Positions 51,290 through 59,568 of a stretch of 64,000 nucleotides of DNA are shown here, in pieces (the first letter of the stretch is position 1; each line of letters opens with the position of its first letter). Below the pieces are notes generated by a model, which was not told the DNA's origin, made no database searches, and was given only the letters and a program-made list of their open reading frames with translations. This stretch comes from Singulisphaera sp. GP187 (GTDB lineage Bacteria > Planctomycetota > Planctomycetia > Isosphaerales > Isosphaeraceae), in assembly GCF_900129635.1 (NCBI RefSeq), contig NZ_FSRB01000001.1, positions 5,979,501 through 6,043,500 of the forward strand, written 5' to 3'. The position numbers and the translations under genes are program-made.

Positions 51290-52999
51290 TCAGGTCCGAT
51301 TGCGCTCGTCAATCCGCAACGGTTGATTCGGTTCGCTCGGTGGGAAACTCGTTCCCACGAAGGGAAGTCGAACGGTGAACACGGCTCCCCCTCCCGGCCT
51401 TGCGGTCGCGGTGATCCGGCCACCGTGGGCTTCGACAATCCGCTTGCAGATCGAGAGTCCGAGTCCGAGCCCGGTCTCCTTGGTACTCACGAACGGTTCG
51501 AAGATCCGGTCCCCCAGTTCGGCCGGCAGCCCGCACCCACGGTCGAGAACCTGAATCGAGAGCCAGCGCACGGGGCCGTTGCCACCGCTGCCCGCCGCCT
51601 GATCGGCTCGCTCCCCTTGCTTTTGACCCGGGTCGGCGCGGTTGGCGTTGGGATCGGCGTCATGCACGATCCGAGTCTGGATTGTCCCACCTTCGGGCGT
51701 GGCGTCCATGGCGTTGATGAGCAGGTTGAGTAACACCTGGCGGAGATGACCGATATCCGCCTCGATGATGGTCGGCGCCTCGGGCAGGTCGTACGAAATC
51801 TCGATCGACTTGAGGGCCGCCTGGGTGGACACGAGTCCGAGGATTTGTTCCAGCACCGGGCTCAACGCGAAGACCCGTTTTTCGACCTCCGGCGGTTTTG
51901 CAAAGTTCAAGAACCCCTGAATCGAATGCTCCAGCCGGGTGATCTCCTCGAGCAGGACCTCCAAGGACCGGCCTCGTAAACCGGCCTCATCGCCGCGCTC
52001 GGTGGCTGATTGGACCAGGATCTTCATGGATGTTAACGGGTTACGAAGTTCGTGCGCGAGACCGGCCGCCATCTGGCCGAGCGCGGCGAGCTGTTCGCCG
52101 CGGAGCACCTCGCGCCGGCTCACTTCCAACCGCGCCACGACCGTACCGATCTCGTTGGCCATCTCCCGCAACACCGCTTCCAGGCTGTCGATATCCCAGG
52201 CAGGCGACAAGGTGATCGGACCGACCACCTCATTGAGTTTACCCGCCGCGTCCCGAATCGGGATACTGAGCTGGGCAATCGAGCGGCTGATCCCCCGCGC
52301 GATCCCGAAACCGGCAAGCAGTCCGGCAATCGCCCCGCAAGTCCCCAGCAAGAGCAGCACCACGGCCACTCGACTTGGCATCGCCTGGTTCTGGGCGCTG
52401 GCGGTCTCGACCTCCTCCTCCATGGCGTCGAGATACTCTTGAGATGTGTTCAAAATTTTTAAGATAAAGTGCCGCGTGAAATCGTCACGCGTGGCTTCAT
52501 CCGCGACTTCGGTTTCTTTTCCTTCGCGCTGCTCGGTCACGATTTCCCAGAAGTGGTCGAGACCCGATCGGACCTGACCCAACAGCGATCGCTCCTCATG
52601 CGTGGTCGTCAGCCGTTCGGCCTCGCCCAGCCAGCGGTCGATCTCGCCGCGATGGGACGGGATCGGGTTGAGATGGCGACGATCCCCCGTGAGGTGGAAC
52701 TGATCGACGTGGGTCTCGATCTGGCGGATCGTAATCACGAGCTCCTCGGCCGCGCGAATCCCGGAGACGTCGCGGGTCAGCAGATCCGTGGTGTTCTGCT
52801 GAAGCTGGTGCACGTAGTACGCAGCCACCGATCCCACGGCCATCAACAAGAGGCTCACCACCACCACAGGCGCAATCAAACGGGCCAGGACCCGCTTGGC
52901 CAGTCGCGGGGAACCACTTTGATTCGTCGGGAGGAGGTTCGACGCGGTTTTATGCCTCAAGAATTGATAATTCATCAGTTTTAAGAAGCAAGACCGCAT
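51290..52999 (-). CDS. Membrane sensor histidine kinase, NtrB/AtoS-like
   Basis: The 569-residue protein has a first membrane segment at about 41-62 (LIAPVVVVSLLLMAVGSVAAYYV), an extracytoplasmic helical sensor of about 150 residues resembling a CHASE3 or four-helix bundle, a second membrane segment (VAVVLLLLGTCGAIAGLLAGFGIA), HAMP, HisKA with His in LAHELRNPLTSMK, and HATPase (LLINAMDATPEGG, VLDRGCGLP, FVSTKETGLGLGLSICKRIVEAHGG). A Pro/Gly-poor polar insert (about 475-500, DPNANRADPGQKQGERADQA) interrupts the ATPase domain. It phosphorylates the adjacent sigma-54 regulator. The start at 52999 has no clear ribosome-binding site; an ATG at 52975 is an alternative. Confidence 0.92.
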   Translation of the reverse strand: MRSCFLKLMNYQFLRHKTASNLLPTNQSGSPRLAKRVLARLIAPVVVVSLLLMAVGSVAAYYVHQLQQNTTDLLTRDVSGIRAAEELVITIRQIETHVDQFHLTGDRRHLNPIPSHRGEIDRWLGEAERLTTTHEERSLLGQVRSGLDHFWEIVTEQREGKETEVADEATRDDFTRHFILKILNTSQEYLDAMEEEVETASAQNQAMPSRVAVVLLLLGTCGAIAGLLAGFGIARGISRSIAQLSIPIRDAAGKLNEVVGPITLSPAWDIDSLEAVLREMANEIGTVVARLEVSRREVLRGEQLAALGQMAAGLAHELRNPLTSMKILVQSATERGDEAGLRGRSLEVLLEEITRLEHSIQGFLNFAKPPEVEKRVFALSPVLEQILGLVSTQAALKSIEISYDLPEAPTIIEADIGHLRQVLLNLLINAMDATPEGGTIQTRIVHDADPNANRADPGQKQGERADQAAGSGGNGPVRWLSIQVLDRGCGLPAELGDRIFEPFVSTKETGLGLGLSICKRIVEAHGGRITATARPGGGAVFTVRLPFVGTSFPPSEPNQPLRIDERNRT

Positions 53000-53158
53000 G
53001 AAGGTTCAACGTGGCGGTACGCATTTCGCCACGGGGGTTCACGAAACGACTATCCGCAAAATCGGTTCAATGAGCAAATCCTTTTGCGGCCCCGCGGCGG
53101 CGACCTTCAAAACTCGTCGTGGTCCGGATTCAAGCCAACGACCACGGGACCAGGAAAC

Positions 53159-54646
53159 CTAAGAAATCACAGGTGTGTTCGCGTTGCTGCGTGAGATCAC
53201 CGGCGCGGCGATTGGTCCGAGCACCCGTTCGAGCGCGACTCCGATCGCGAGCAGTCGGCGGTCACCTCCGGTTGGGCCATCGATTTCGATGCCGACGGGC
53301 AGGCCTTGGTCGGTCATCCCGGCCGGCAAGGAAAGTCCAGGAATGCCGGCGATGCTGCCCGGATCGGTATTGCGCAGGTACGTCTTCATTTGGTCGACGG
53401 GGGCGCCGCCGTTAATCGAGACCGTCGATGAACCGTTGATTTCATCGTGCGGCACGGCGGCCAGGAGCGTGGTCGGAAACAGCAAGGCGTCGAGCCGATG
53501 TATGGCGAATGTTGCGGAGTAGAGTTGCTGAAGCTGCGGTCGCCACGTCGTCATGGCGGCCTGATAATGGGCGCCGAATTCATCGGCGATTACGGAGGCG
53601 TACGCCCGCCGGACATCCGGGCTGGCGATCCGAAGTGCCACCTCCGCAATCGTTTTGACCGGCGCGTTATTGGCGATCAGCCAGGCACGCAGGCCGTCGA
53701 TCGGTTCGTGCAATGCCACGGGAAAGCTGATTTTTTCGCTCAGCGGCAGCAGGTCTGGCATCGCGACGTCCACCCACGTCACGCCGGCGGATTCGAGGCG
53801 TCTCAGTGCCGCCCTAGCAACGGACTCGACGGCGTTGTCGAGCCCTTCCCAGAGCTCGGCGGGCAAGCCGATCCGCAACCCGGTCAGCGCGACGGCGGGC
53901 AATTCACCGTCGCTGGTCATGACGCCGTCCAGCATCGCGACGTCGGCGACGGTGCGTGCCATCGGCCCGACGGTGTCGCGCGTGTGGCTGATCGGCACGA
54001 CGGCATTCGGGTTGTGATAGCGGCGTTCACGACCACCGTTGCCGACCGAGGGACGAAACCCGGCGATCCCGGTCAGCGCGGCCGGAATGCGGGTCGAACC
54101 GCCGGTGTCGGTGCCGAGACCCGCCGGCACAATCCGCCCGGCAATCGCGGCTGCCGTGCCTCCGGACGAACCACCCGCGATCAGGCTGGGATTGTACGGA
54201 TTGCGCACCGGCCCGGCGTGCGAGCTGAAATTGGTACTCGTGATGCCGAACGCGAGTTCATGCATATTCGTTTTGCCGACAATGATGGCACCGGCATCGA
54301 TCAGACGCTGCACCGACGGTGCATTCGTTGTCGGGATAAATGTGTCGAGCGCGGGTGTTCCGGCCGACGTCAGCAGGCCTTGTGTGTTGATGTTGTCCTT
54401 GACGACGATCGGCAGGCCGGCGAGCGGATACATCGATTTTTCGTGAGTGGGCAGCGCATCGATCCGTCGCGCATCGTTGAGCGCTCCGTCCCGATTGAGT
54501 GCGGTCAATGCGTTCAGCATCGAGAGCGTCGCCGCGCGATCCAGCAACGTGGCAACATAGTCGACGGCCTGCAACCGACCCGACTGGATGGCGGCGACGG
54601 CCTCGGTGGCCGTCAGCGCCAGTTGTTGATCGATGGTCCATGTCAT
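53159..54646 (-). CDS. Amidase signature enzyme (indoleacetamide/mandelamide hydrolase-like)
   Basis: AGGAG lies 9 bases before the ATG at 54646. The 495-residue protein has the full amidase signature: catalytic Lys in LPIVVKDNINTQG, the first Ser in AGGSSGGTAAAIAG, and the acylated Ser in GTDTGGSTRIPAA. IIVGKTNMHELAFGITSTN and GIPGLSLPAGMTDQGLPVGIEIDGP are also typical. It lacks the gatB partner nearby, so it is more likely a free amidase for small amides such as indoleacetamide than a tRNA amidotransferase subunit. It lies on the same strand as the MFS/TetR pair 400 bp upstream; a common acquisition is possible but unproven. Confidence 0.88.
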   Translation of the reverse strand: MTWTIDQQLALTATEAVAAIQSGRLQAVDYVATLLDRAATLSMLNALTALNRDGALNDARRIDALPTHEKSMYPLAGLPIVVKDNINTQGLLTSAGTPALDTFIPTTNAPSVQRLIDAGAIIVGKTNMHELAFGITSTNFSSHAGPVRNPYNPSLIAGGSSGGTAAAIAGRIVPAGLGTDTGGSTRIPAALTGIAGFRPSVGNGGRERRYHNPNAVVPISHTRDTVGPMARTVADVAMLDGVMTSDGELPAVALTGLRIGLPAELWEGLDNAVESVARAALRRLESAGVTWVDVAMPDLLPLSEKISFPVALHEPIDGLRAWLIANNAPVKTIAEVALRIASPDVRRAYASVIADEFGAHYQAAMTTWRPQLQQLYSATFAIHRLDALLFPTTLLAAVPHDEINGSSTVSINGGAPVDQMKTYLRNTDPGSIAGIPGLSLPAGMTDQGLPVGIEIDGPTGGDRRLLAIGVALERVLGPIAAPVISRSNANTPVIS

Positions 54647-55047
54647 ACTGGCGTGCTCCTGGAAAGATCCATTTCTTCGAGTCTGTCGCAAGGAAACCGG
54701 GACGTTTGTCTGCTCCGGAAGCCGAAATTCGCGGGAGAAACTCGTTCCCACGCTCTGCGTGGGAATGTCGTCCTGGCCGCTCTGCGGCCCCACTCGCCGG
54801 GGAAGACAAGACGACGCGGAGCGTCGCGGACGGCATTCCCACGCAGAGCGTGGGAACGAGATCCCGGTATCCTTGCTACAGTCTCATTGCTTGCGGAACT
54901 GGTGCGCAACACGCGCACGTCGGACACAGCATCGGCCGAATCAAACTCGTGTCAGAATAATGTTGAAGTGAATGAATGTTTTGATTAAAGTGTCAATTGT
55001 TTGTGTTGTGTCGGGTTGGATTTGCATGTTTGGTTGCGATCCGTCCT
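54647..55047. other. Intergenic region with repeat R3
   Basis: No gene is supported. It holds the palindrome at 54741-54860 between the amidase start and the end of the MFS gene, and a locally AT-rich stretch at about 54950-55030. Confidence 0.5.
54741..54860. repeat. Palindromic intergenic repeat R3, copy 2
   Basis: A 27-bp arm at 54741-54767 (starts CTCGTTCCCACGCTCTGCGT) is repeated perfectly in inverse at 54834-54860. The interior shares AGACGACGCGGAGCGTC with the interior of copy 1. The arms differ from copy 1 only in the middle of each arm, where both changes keep the pairing. Confidence 0.82.
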
Positions 55048-56541
55048 TTAAAGGCGCGGAGCCCGGCGTTGTCGTCTGGCCAACAGAAGGGAGAGCCCGG
55101 TGCATCCCACGAAGAGGCCGGACACGACTCCAATCGCGGCCTGGTAGGCCCGCCCATAATCCGCGGGCGATGTCCCGTTGGACAGTACGGAAAAGAAAAG
55201 GCCACTGATTGCGGTCGCACCAAACGCAGAGCCCATTTGAAGCATTGTCGTGACGACGCCCGCTGCCAGCCCCGCTTTCGCTGGCTCGATTTCGCCGATC
55301 ACAATCCGCACGACGGAAGGGAGGACCATGCCGTGCCCCATCCCTGCGAACAGCAATCCGATGGAGAACAGAAAATTCGGCTCATCTGCATAAAAGAGCG
55401 CCCTCCCGGAGCTCGCAAAGCCGACCGTAAGTGCCGCGAAACCGACGGTGAGGATGTGGCTGCCGACGCGCCGCACGATTCCGGGCGACATCAGCGGCCC
55501 CAAGATCGAGCCCATGCCAAACGGGAAAATGGCGATGCCAGCCTCAAGTGGCGACCAATGCAACCCGTTCTGCAGATAGATCCCGTACGTCAGGAAGAAG
55601 ACGCTGTCGCAATAGAAGCAGAAGGCCAGGATGAGACCGATCGAAAACACGGGGTTCTTGAAGAGGTCGAGATCCACGAGCGGGTCGCCCCCATGCTGCT
55701 TCAACCGGGACTCCGTCCGCAGAAACAAGAGGAACACGGGAACGCTCGCCGCAAACGCAAGGAACGTCCATGGCGGCCAACCGGCCTCCCGACCTTGTGT
55801 CATCGGGTAGATGATGAGGGCGAGAAAGAGCAGCAGAAGCAGCACGCCGCCTCCATCGATTTTTGCGCCTGATACAGGGCGGGTTTCGGGCACAAAGCGC
55901 CAGGCACCGAGCAATGCCAGGCTGCCGATCGGCACATTGATCAGAAAGATCGACGGCCAATCAAGTCCGAATGGCCGTAGCGTGATCAAGGCACCTCCCC
56001 CCAGTTGCCCCGCGACCGAGGCAAAGCCGTAGACGAAGCCGTACAGCCCCATGATCTTGGCTTGTTGGTCGTTCGGGAACAGGGTTCGAATCGTGGCCAG
56101 GATCTGCGGAACCATCACGGCCGCCGACCCTCCTTGAAGCATTCTCCCAACCACGAGAGTCGTGCCATTGGACGCCCCGGCGCAGAGCGCCGACGCGATG
56201 ACGAAGCCGGCCATCCCCACCATGAAGATCCGCTTGCGTCCGAACAGGTCGCCCAGTCGGCCACCCGTGACAAGAAACACGGCGAATGCGGATGTGTACA
56301 CCGACACAATCAACTGCAATTCAGCCGAACTCGCCCCCAATCCGGTTTGAATCGCCGGAAGCGCGAGATTCACGATGAAATAGTCCAGCGGTGATAGGAA
56401 GGCGCCGGTGAGCAACACGGTGAGCGCCCACAGGTCCGAGCGACGCGTCCGACCTCGGTCTGGTTGGCGTCGCTCGGCAGACCGAGTCGTGATGGTCCGA
56501 ACGCCAATGGCTGGGTCTCGAAAAACGTTGTCTGATTTCAT
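55048..56541 (-). CDS. MFS multidrug exporter, 14-helix DHA2 (EmrB/QacA) type
   Basis: The 497-residue protein has about 14 membrane segments. Family marks are LTGAFLSPLDYFIVNLALPAIQTGLGAS at the first helix (the D-x-x-I/V-V-N-x-A-L-P motif), GRLGDLFGRKRIFMVGM (motif A), GRMLQGGSAAVMVPQ, and LINVPIGSLALLGAW (motif C region). It should expel drugs or other toxic small molecules with proton exchange. A tetR gene lies 30 bp upstream on the same strand, and a palindromic operator touches the start codon, so the pair is probably autoregulated. The 40 residues before the first helix are long and basic. Confidence 0.92.
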   Translation of the reverse strand: MKSDNVFRDPAIGVRTITTRSAERRQPDRGRTRRSDLWALTVLLTGAFLSPLDYFIVNLALPAIQTGLGASSAELQLIVSVYTSAFAVFLVTGGRLGDLFGRKRIFMVGMAGFVIASALCAGASNGTTLVVGRMLQGGSAAVMVPQILATIRTLFPNDQQAKIMGLYGFVYGFASVAGQLGGGALITLRPFGLDWPSIFLINVPIGSLALLGAWRFVPETRPVSGAKIDGGGVLLLLLFLALIIYPMTQGREAGWPPWTFLAFAASVPVFLLFLRTESRLKQHGGDPLVDLDLFKNPVFSIGLILAFCFYCDSVFFLTYGIYLQNGLHWSPLEAGIAIFPFGMGSILGPLMSPGIVRRVGSHILTVGFAALTVGFASSGRALFYADEPNFLFSIGLLFAGMGHGMVLPSVVRIVIGEIEPAKAGLAAGVVTTMLQMGSAFGATAISGLFFSVLSNGTSPADYGRAYQAAIGVVSGLFVGCTGLSLLLARRQRRAPRL

Positions 56542-56554
56542 GACTGTTCAGTCA
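56541..56554 (-). promoter_or_regulatory. Probable TetR operator at the MFS start
   Basis: TGACTGAACAGTCA (minus strand) is a perfect palindrome in its 5-bp arms and its last base is the first base of the MFS start codon. It matches the site in the tetR promoter (TGACCAAGCAGTCA) at 10 of 14 positions, including both TGAC/GTCA ends. Confidence 0.55.
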
Positions 56555-56571
56555 ATAAATGGCCAAAAAAA

Positions 56572-57198
56572 TTAGCTCAGCGCACGCATCGCGATATCAA
56601 CAATGGCGGCAAGTTGGTCTTCGTCGTGGATGATTTTGCCGAGCACGCGTAAGCCCTGAGTCAGGCAGAGCAAGAAGTCACCGACCGCTCGTTCGTTGAG
56701 CGCGGTGTCGAACACGCCGGCCGTTTGTCCACGAATCACCGCGGCCGCGAGCAAGGTCGAGATTCGCCGCATGATCGACTCGATCCGCGCCGACAGTTCA
56801 CCGTCATCGGGCAGCATCTCCAATGCCGTATTCGTGACGAAGCAGCCTCGGAGGCCCGTCAAGGCCGACGCAATCCGGGTGTGATGCATCAGGGCGGCCC
56901 GCAGCGCGTCTCGAGGAGGTAATGTCGGGTTCAGTCGCTCGGACAGTTTCGCGACTGCGCCTTCCGCATAGTGATCCAACGCCGCAAGCAACATCCCGTG
57001 CTTGTCGCCAAAGGCGCCGTAGAGACTCCCACGCAACAGGCCGGTGGCTTCACACAGGTCGTCGAGCGACGTCGCATGATAGCCGTGCGCCCAAAAGACT
57101 CGGGCCACAGCCTCGGTCACGGCCGTCACGTCGAATTCACGCGGCCTTCCACGCGACGCCGTCGGAGTTCGTCTTTTCGGACCAGGAGATGCACCCAT
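56572..57198 (-). CDS. TetR-family repressor
   Basis: The 208-residue protein has an N-terminal HTH (about 25-70, AVTEAVARVFWAHGYHATSLDDLCEATGLLRGSLYGAFGDKHGM) and a helical ligand domain like AcrR/NemR-type regulators (LRGCFVTNTALEML, VIRGQTAGVFD, FLLCLTQGLRVLGK). It should repress itself and the exporter 30 bp downstream until an inducer, likely an exporter substrate, binds. Its promoter is visible at 57206-57234, with the predicted transcription start at or next to the ATG at 57198, so the mRNA is probably leaderless; no ribosome-binding site is present. Confidence 0.9.
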   Translation of the reverse strand: MGASPGPKRRTPTASRGRPREFDVTAVTEAVARVFWAHGYHATSLDDLCEATGLLRGSLYGAFGDKHGMLLAALDHYAEGAVAKLSERLNPTLPPRDALRAALMHHTRIASALTGLRGCFVTNTALEMLPDDGELSARIESIMRRISTLLAAAVIRGQTAGVFDTALNERAVGDFLLCLTQGLRVLGKIIHDEDQLAAIVDIAMRALS

Positions 57199-57205
57199 GG
57201 CACGG

Positions 57206-57234
57206 ATTATGTGACTGCTTGGTCAAAATGTCAA
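57206..57234 (-). promoter_or_regulatory. Sigma-70 type promoter of tetR with operator in the spacer
   Basis: On the minus strand TTGACA (57229-57234) and CATAAT (57206-57211) are 17 bp apart. The spacer contains TGACCAAGCAGTCA (57212-57225), the half-site pair also seen at 56541-56554. Repressor bound there would block the polymerase. Confidence 0.7.
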
Positions 57235-57340
57235 CCGGTCGAAGGCTGTCACGGCTCAAAGAGCCGGCGTTTTTTCCGTCGGGTCGGTTGCGGTGAGGGA
57301 GGGGATGGAGGTGGGGAGGACGGTCGGGCTTGGTGTGATT

Positions 57341-57370
57341 GACGCTGGTGACGGTCGGGTCACCAGCGTC
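57341..57370 (-). terminator. Hairpin after osmC, possible terminator
   Basis: GACGCTGGTGAC at 57341-57352 pairs perfectly with GTCACCAGCGTC at 57359-57370, with a 6-nt loop, 31 bp after the osmC stop. The U tract is poor (AATCACACC), so termination is uncertain. Confidence 0.4.
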
Positions 57371-57400
57371 GTTGGGGCGGGTACGGAGGTTGGCGAGTGC

Positions 57401-57826
57401 TCAATTCTCCAGGGTGGCATCCAGGGTGATCTTGGTATTCAGGAGCTTCGAGACGGGGCAACCGGCCTTGGCCTTGCCGGCGAGCTCCTCGAATTTCGCC
57501 TGGTCGGCGCCTGGGATCTTGGCTTTCAAGGTCAGGTGGACGGACGTGATGGCGAAGCCGTCGGCGACCTGCTCCAGGGTGACTTCGGCCGTGGTCTCCA
57601 TCCGCTCGGCCGTGAGCTGGGCTTCGCCGAGGATCAGGGACAATGCCATCGTGAAGCAGCCGGCGTGGGCCGCACCGATCAGTTCCTCGGGATTGGTGCC
57701 GGGCTTGCCCTCGAAGCGACTGCTGAAGCCGTACGGATAGTCTTTGAGAGCGCCGCTTCGGGTCGAGATGGCGCCCTTGCCGTCCTTGATCCCGCCCTGC
57801 CAGGCGGCGGATCCATGGGTCTTCAT
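57401..57826 (-). CDS. osmC: OsmC/Ohr-family peroxiredoxin
   Basis: The 141-residue protein is a complete OsmC-type enzyme: HGSAAWQGGIKDGKGAISTRSGAL near the N-terminus (OsmC rather than Ohr subtype), the first catalytic Cys in EELIGAAHAGCFTMALSLIL and the second in GKAKAGCPVSKLL. It reduces organic hydroperoxides in the cytoplasm with the two Cys. A ModE-like regulator gene lies 68 bp upstream on the same strand. AAGGAGCC precedes the ATG. Confidence 0.93.
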   Translation of the reverse strand: MKTHGSAAWQGGIKDGKGAISTRSGALKDYPYGFSSRFEGKPGTNPEELIGAAHAGCFTMALSLILGEAQLTAERMETTAEVTLEQVADGFAITSVHLTLKAKIPGADQAKFEELAGKAKAGCPVSKLLNTKITLDATLEN

Positions 57827-57894
57827 GTTGTTGGCTCCTTGTGGTTGGTGCCGGACCGAACTGGTTCGGTTCGGTTTGGAACAGAAGAGGATCG

Positions 57895-58329
57895 TCAGGC
57901 GTCGAACGAAGGCTCTCGGCTCCTCGTTCGCTCGGGATCGAGCGGTCGGTTCTGAGGGGCCGGGGGAGGTGAGGCGAACTCGTCTTCCATGACCTGGACC
58001 ATGCGGTCACGCATCGTGAGGAAGTCATTGATGAGTCGTCGGGCAGACTCAGTCAGGCCGCTTCGATTTGTGCTTTGACCGCCGACCTGGGTTTCGACGA
58101 GCGGGTGGCCGAGGGCTTGTTCGGCGGCCTTGATTCGGCCCCAGATGTGGCGGTAGCTCTGGCCGAGCACGCCGGCGGCCTGCTTGATCGACCCTGCGTG
58201 GTCGACTGCCTGAAGGATCGCGATCAGGCCGAAGCCAAAACTGTATCCCCCCCCTGCTTCGAACCAGACTTTGACGCGGGGTCGGACCGGTGCCAGGGGG
58301 TCTGCCGAGGGTGTCTTTGAGGGTGACAT
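57895..58329 (-). CDS. ModE-type winged-helix regulator
   Basis: The 144-residue protein has one LysR/ModE-like winged HTH (about 18-105): ARVKVWFEAGG-like start PRVKVWFEAGGGYSFGFGLI, then LQAVDHAGSIKQAAGVLGQSYRHIWGRIKAAEQALGHPLVETQVGG and SGLTESARRLINDFLTMR. There is no C-terminal molybdate-binding domain, so it is the short form often placed near molybdenum or redox genes. The C-terminal 30 residues are Pro/Arg-rich. It may control the osmC gene downstream; no operator is visible. Confidence 0.82.
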   Translation of the reverse strand: MSPSKTPSADPLAPVRPRVKVWFEAGGGYSFGFGLIAILQAVDHAGSIKQAAGVLGQSYRHIWGRIKAAEQALGHPLVETQVGGQSTNRSGLTESARRLINDFLTMRDRMVQVMEDEFASPPPAPQNRPLDPERTRSREPSFDA

Positions 58330-58572
58330 GTCCGCTAGCGTATCCGAAACGCGGGGGGTTGGGGAAGGCCCGACGGGGGCTAGCCGGAGTGCGTCCGCTC
58401 TCCCTGCGCTTGGGCCGGGGCGACGTCTGATCCGTGTCCTATAAATAGTTGGCGGAAACCGGTACAGGCCGGCTTACAATTCAAGTTGTCCCCCTTTTTG
58501 AGAGGGGCTGATTCCGTTGATTTCTCGCGTGCTCAAGCGACCCCATCGTTTCCGATCAGGAGCTTCAGGATC

Positions 58573-59568
58573 ATGAGGTATGCGGTGGCCATCCTCGGGG
58601 CGGCGGCGTTGGTCGTCTCTCCTGCCCTCGGCGACGATCAAGGGCCGAAATCTGCTGGGTCCGGGGTCGAAACGGCCTCGAAGGCCGAGTCTGCCGATGA
58701 ACGCGCGATCCGCGCATCGGCCGAGACGTTTACTCGCGCGTACAACGCCGGTGATGCTCATGCCTTGGCCGAGCAGTTTTCAAAGAACGCGGACGTGATC
58801 GACGGCGATGGGGTCCGGATCCGCGGTCGGGAGGCGATCGAGCAGTCGCTCGCCGCCACGTTCAAGGAGGAGCCGGGCGACAAGATCACGCTGGAGATCG
58901 ACTCGCTCCGACTCATCAGCCCTGACGTCGCCCTGGAAGAGGGACGGAACACGGTGACCCCGGCCGGGGGCGCTCCGGTGACGCGCCGGCATATCGTGAT
59001 TCACGTCAAGCAGGATGGACGCTGGTACATGGACAGCGTGCGCGAAGTGGAAGAGCCGGTGGTTCGGCCGCATGACCGGCTGAAAGTCCTCGAGTGGATG
59101 CTCGGCGAATGGACCGACGAAGGCTCCGACTCCATCGTGCGGACCAGTTGCCACTGGTCGAAGGATGAGAACTATCTGCTTCGTGACATCACGGTGCAAG
59201 TCGAGGGAGCCACCGCCCTGAGCATCACGCAGCGGATTGGCTGGGACCCGCTGACTGAGCGGTTCAAGTCGTGGGAGTTCGACTCTGAAGGGGGGCACAG
59301 CGAGGGGCTCTGGGCGCGTGCCGGTGAGAAGAACTGGGTGGTGAAACACGCGGGGGTACTGTCCGACGGTCGCACCTCGTCAGCCACGCGTGTCATCGAC
59401 TTGGAAACGCCGGATCGCATGCGCTGGGCGTCGATCGACCGGGTTGTCGGCGGCGAAGCGATTCCGGAGGAAATGTCGTTCATCATGGTCAAAACCCCTC
59501 CCGCCCCTGGGACGCAGGCGGGCGAGAAGTCAGCCCCAACTCCAACTCCGGCGAGGGACAAACGATGA
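58573..59568 (+). CDS. Secreted SnoaL-like (SgcJ/EcaC-type) protein
   Basis: The ATG at 58573 follows AGGAGC and CAGGATC, and gives a 331-residue product with a signal peptide MRYAVAILGAAALVVSPALG. Residues about 45-165 form a SnoaL-like domain of the SgcJ/EcaC type (AIRASAETFTRAYNAGDAHALAEQFSKNADVIDGDGVRIRGREAIEQSL, RRHIVIHVKQDGRWYMDSVREV). The second half (about 175-310) is a beta-rich domain (LKVLEWMLGEWTDEGSDS, CHWSKDENYLLRDI, LTERFKSWEFDSEGGHSEG) often found fused to it in planctomycetes. No catalytic role is known. Its stop overlaps the next start (ATGA at 59565), so the two are coupled. Confidence 0.8.
   Translation: MRYAVAILGAAALVVSPALGDDQGPKSAGSGVETASKAESADERAIRASAETFTRAYNAGDAHALAEQFSKNADVIDGDGVRIRGREAIEQSLAATFKEEPGDKITLEIDSLRLISPDVALEEGRNTVTPAGGAPVTRRHIVIHVKQDGRWYMDSVREVEEPVVRPHDRLKVLEWMLGEWTDEGSDSIVRTSCHWSKDENYLLRDITVQVEGATALSITQRIGWDPLTERFKSWEFDSEGGHSEGLWARAGEKNWVVKHAGVLSDGRTSSATRVIDLETPDRMRWASIDRVVGGEAIPEEMSFIMVKTPPAPGTQAGEKSAPTPTPARDKR

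Noticed and set aside
53159..54646. Amidase as GatA, the tRNA amidotransferase subunit
   Set aside because: No gatB or gatC nearby and the sequence is closer to free amidases; not excluded entirely.
53447..54988. 513-codon frame on the plus strand
   Set aside because: Antisense to the amidase gene, whose catalytic residues are all clear; composition is not protein-like.
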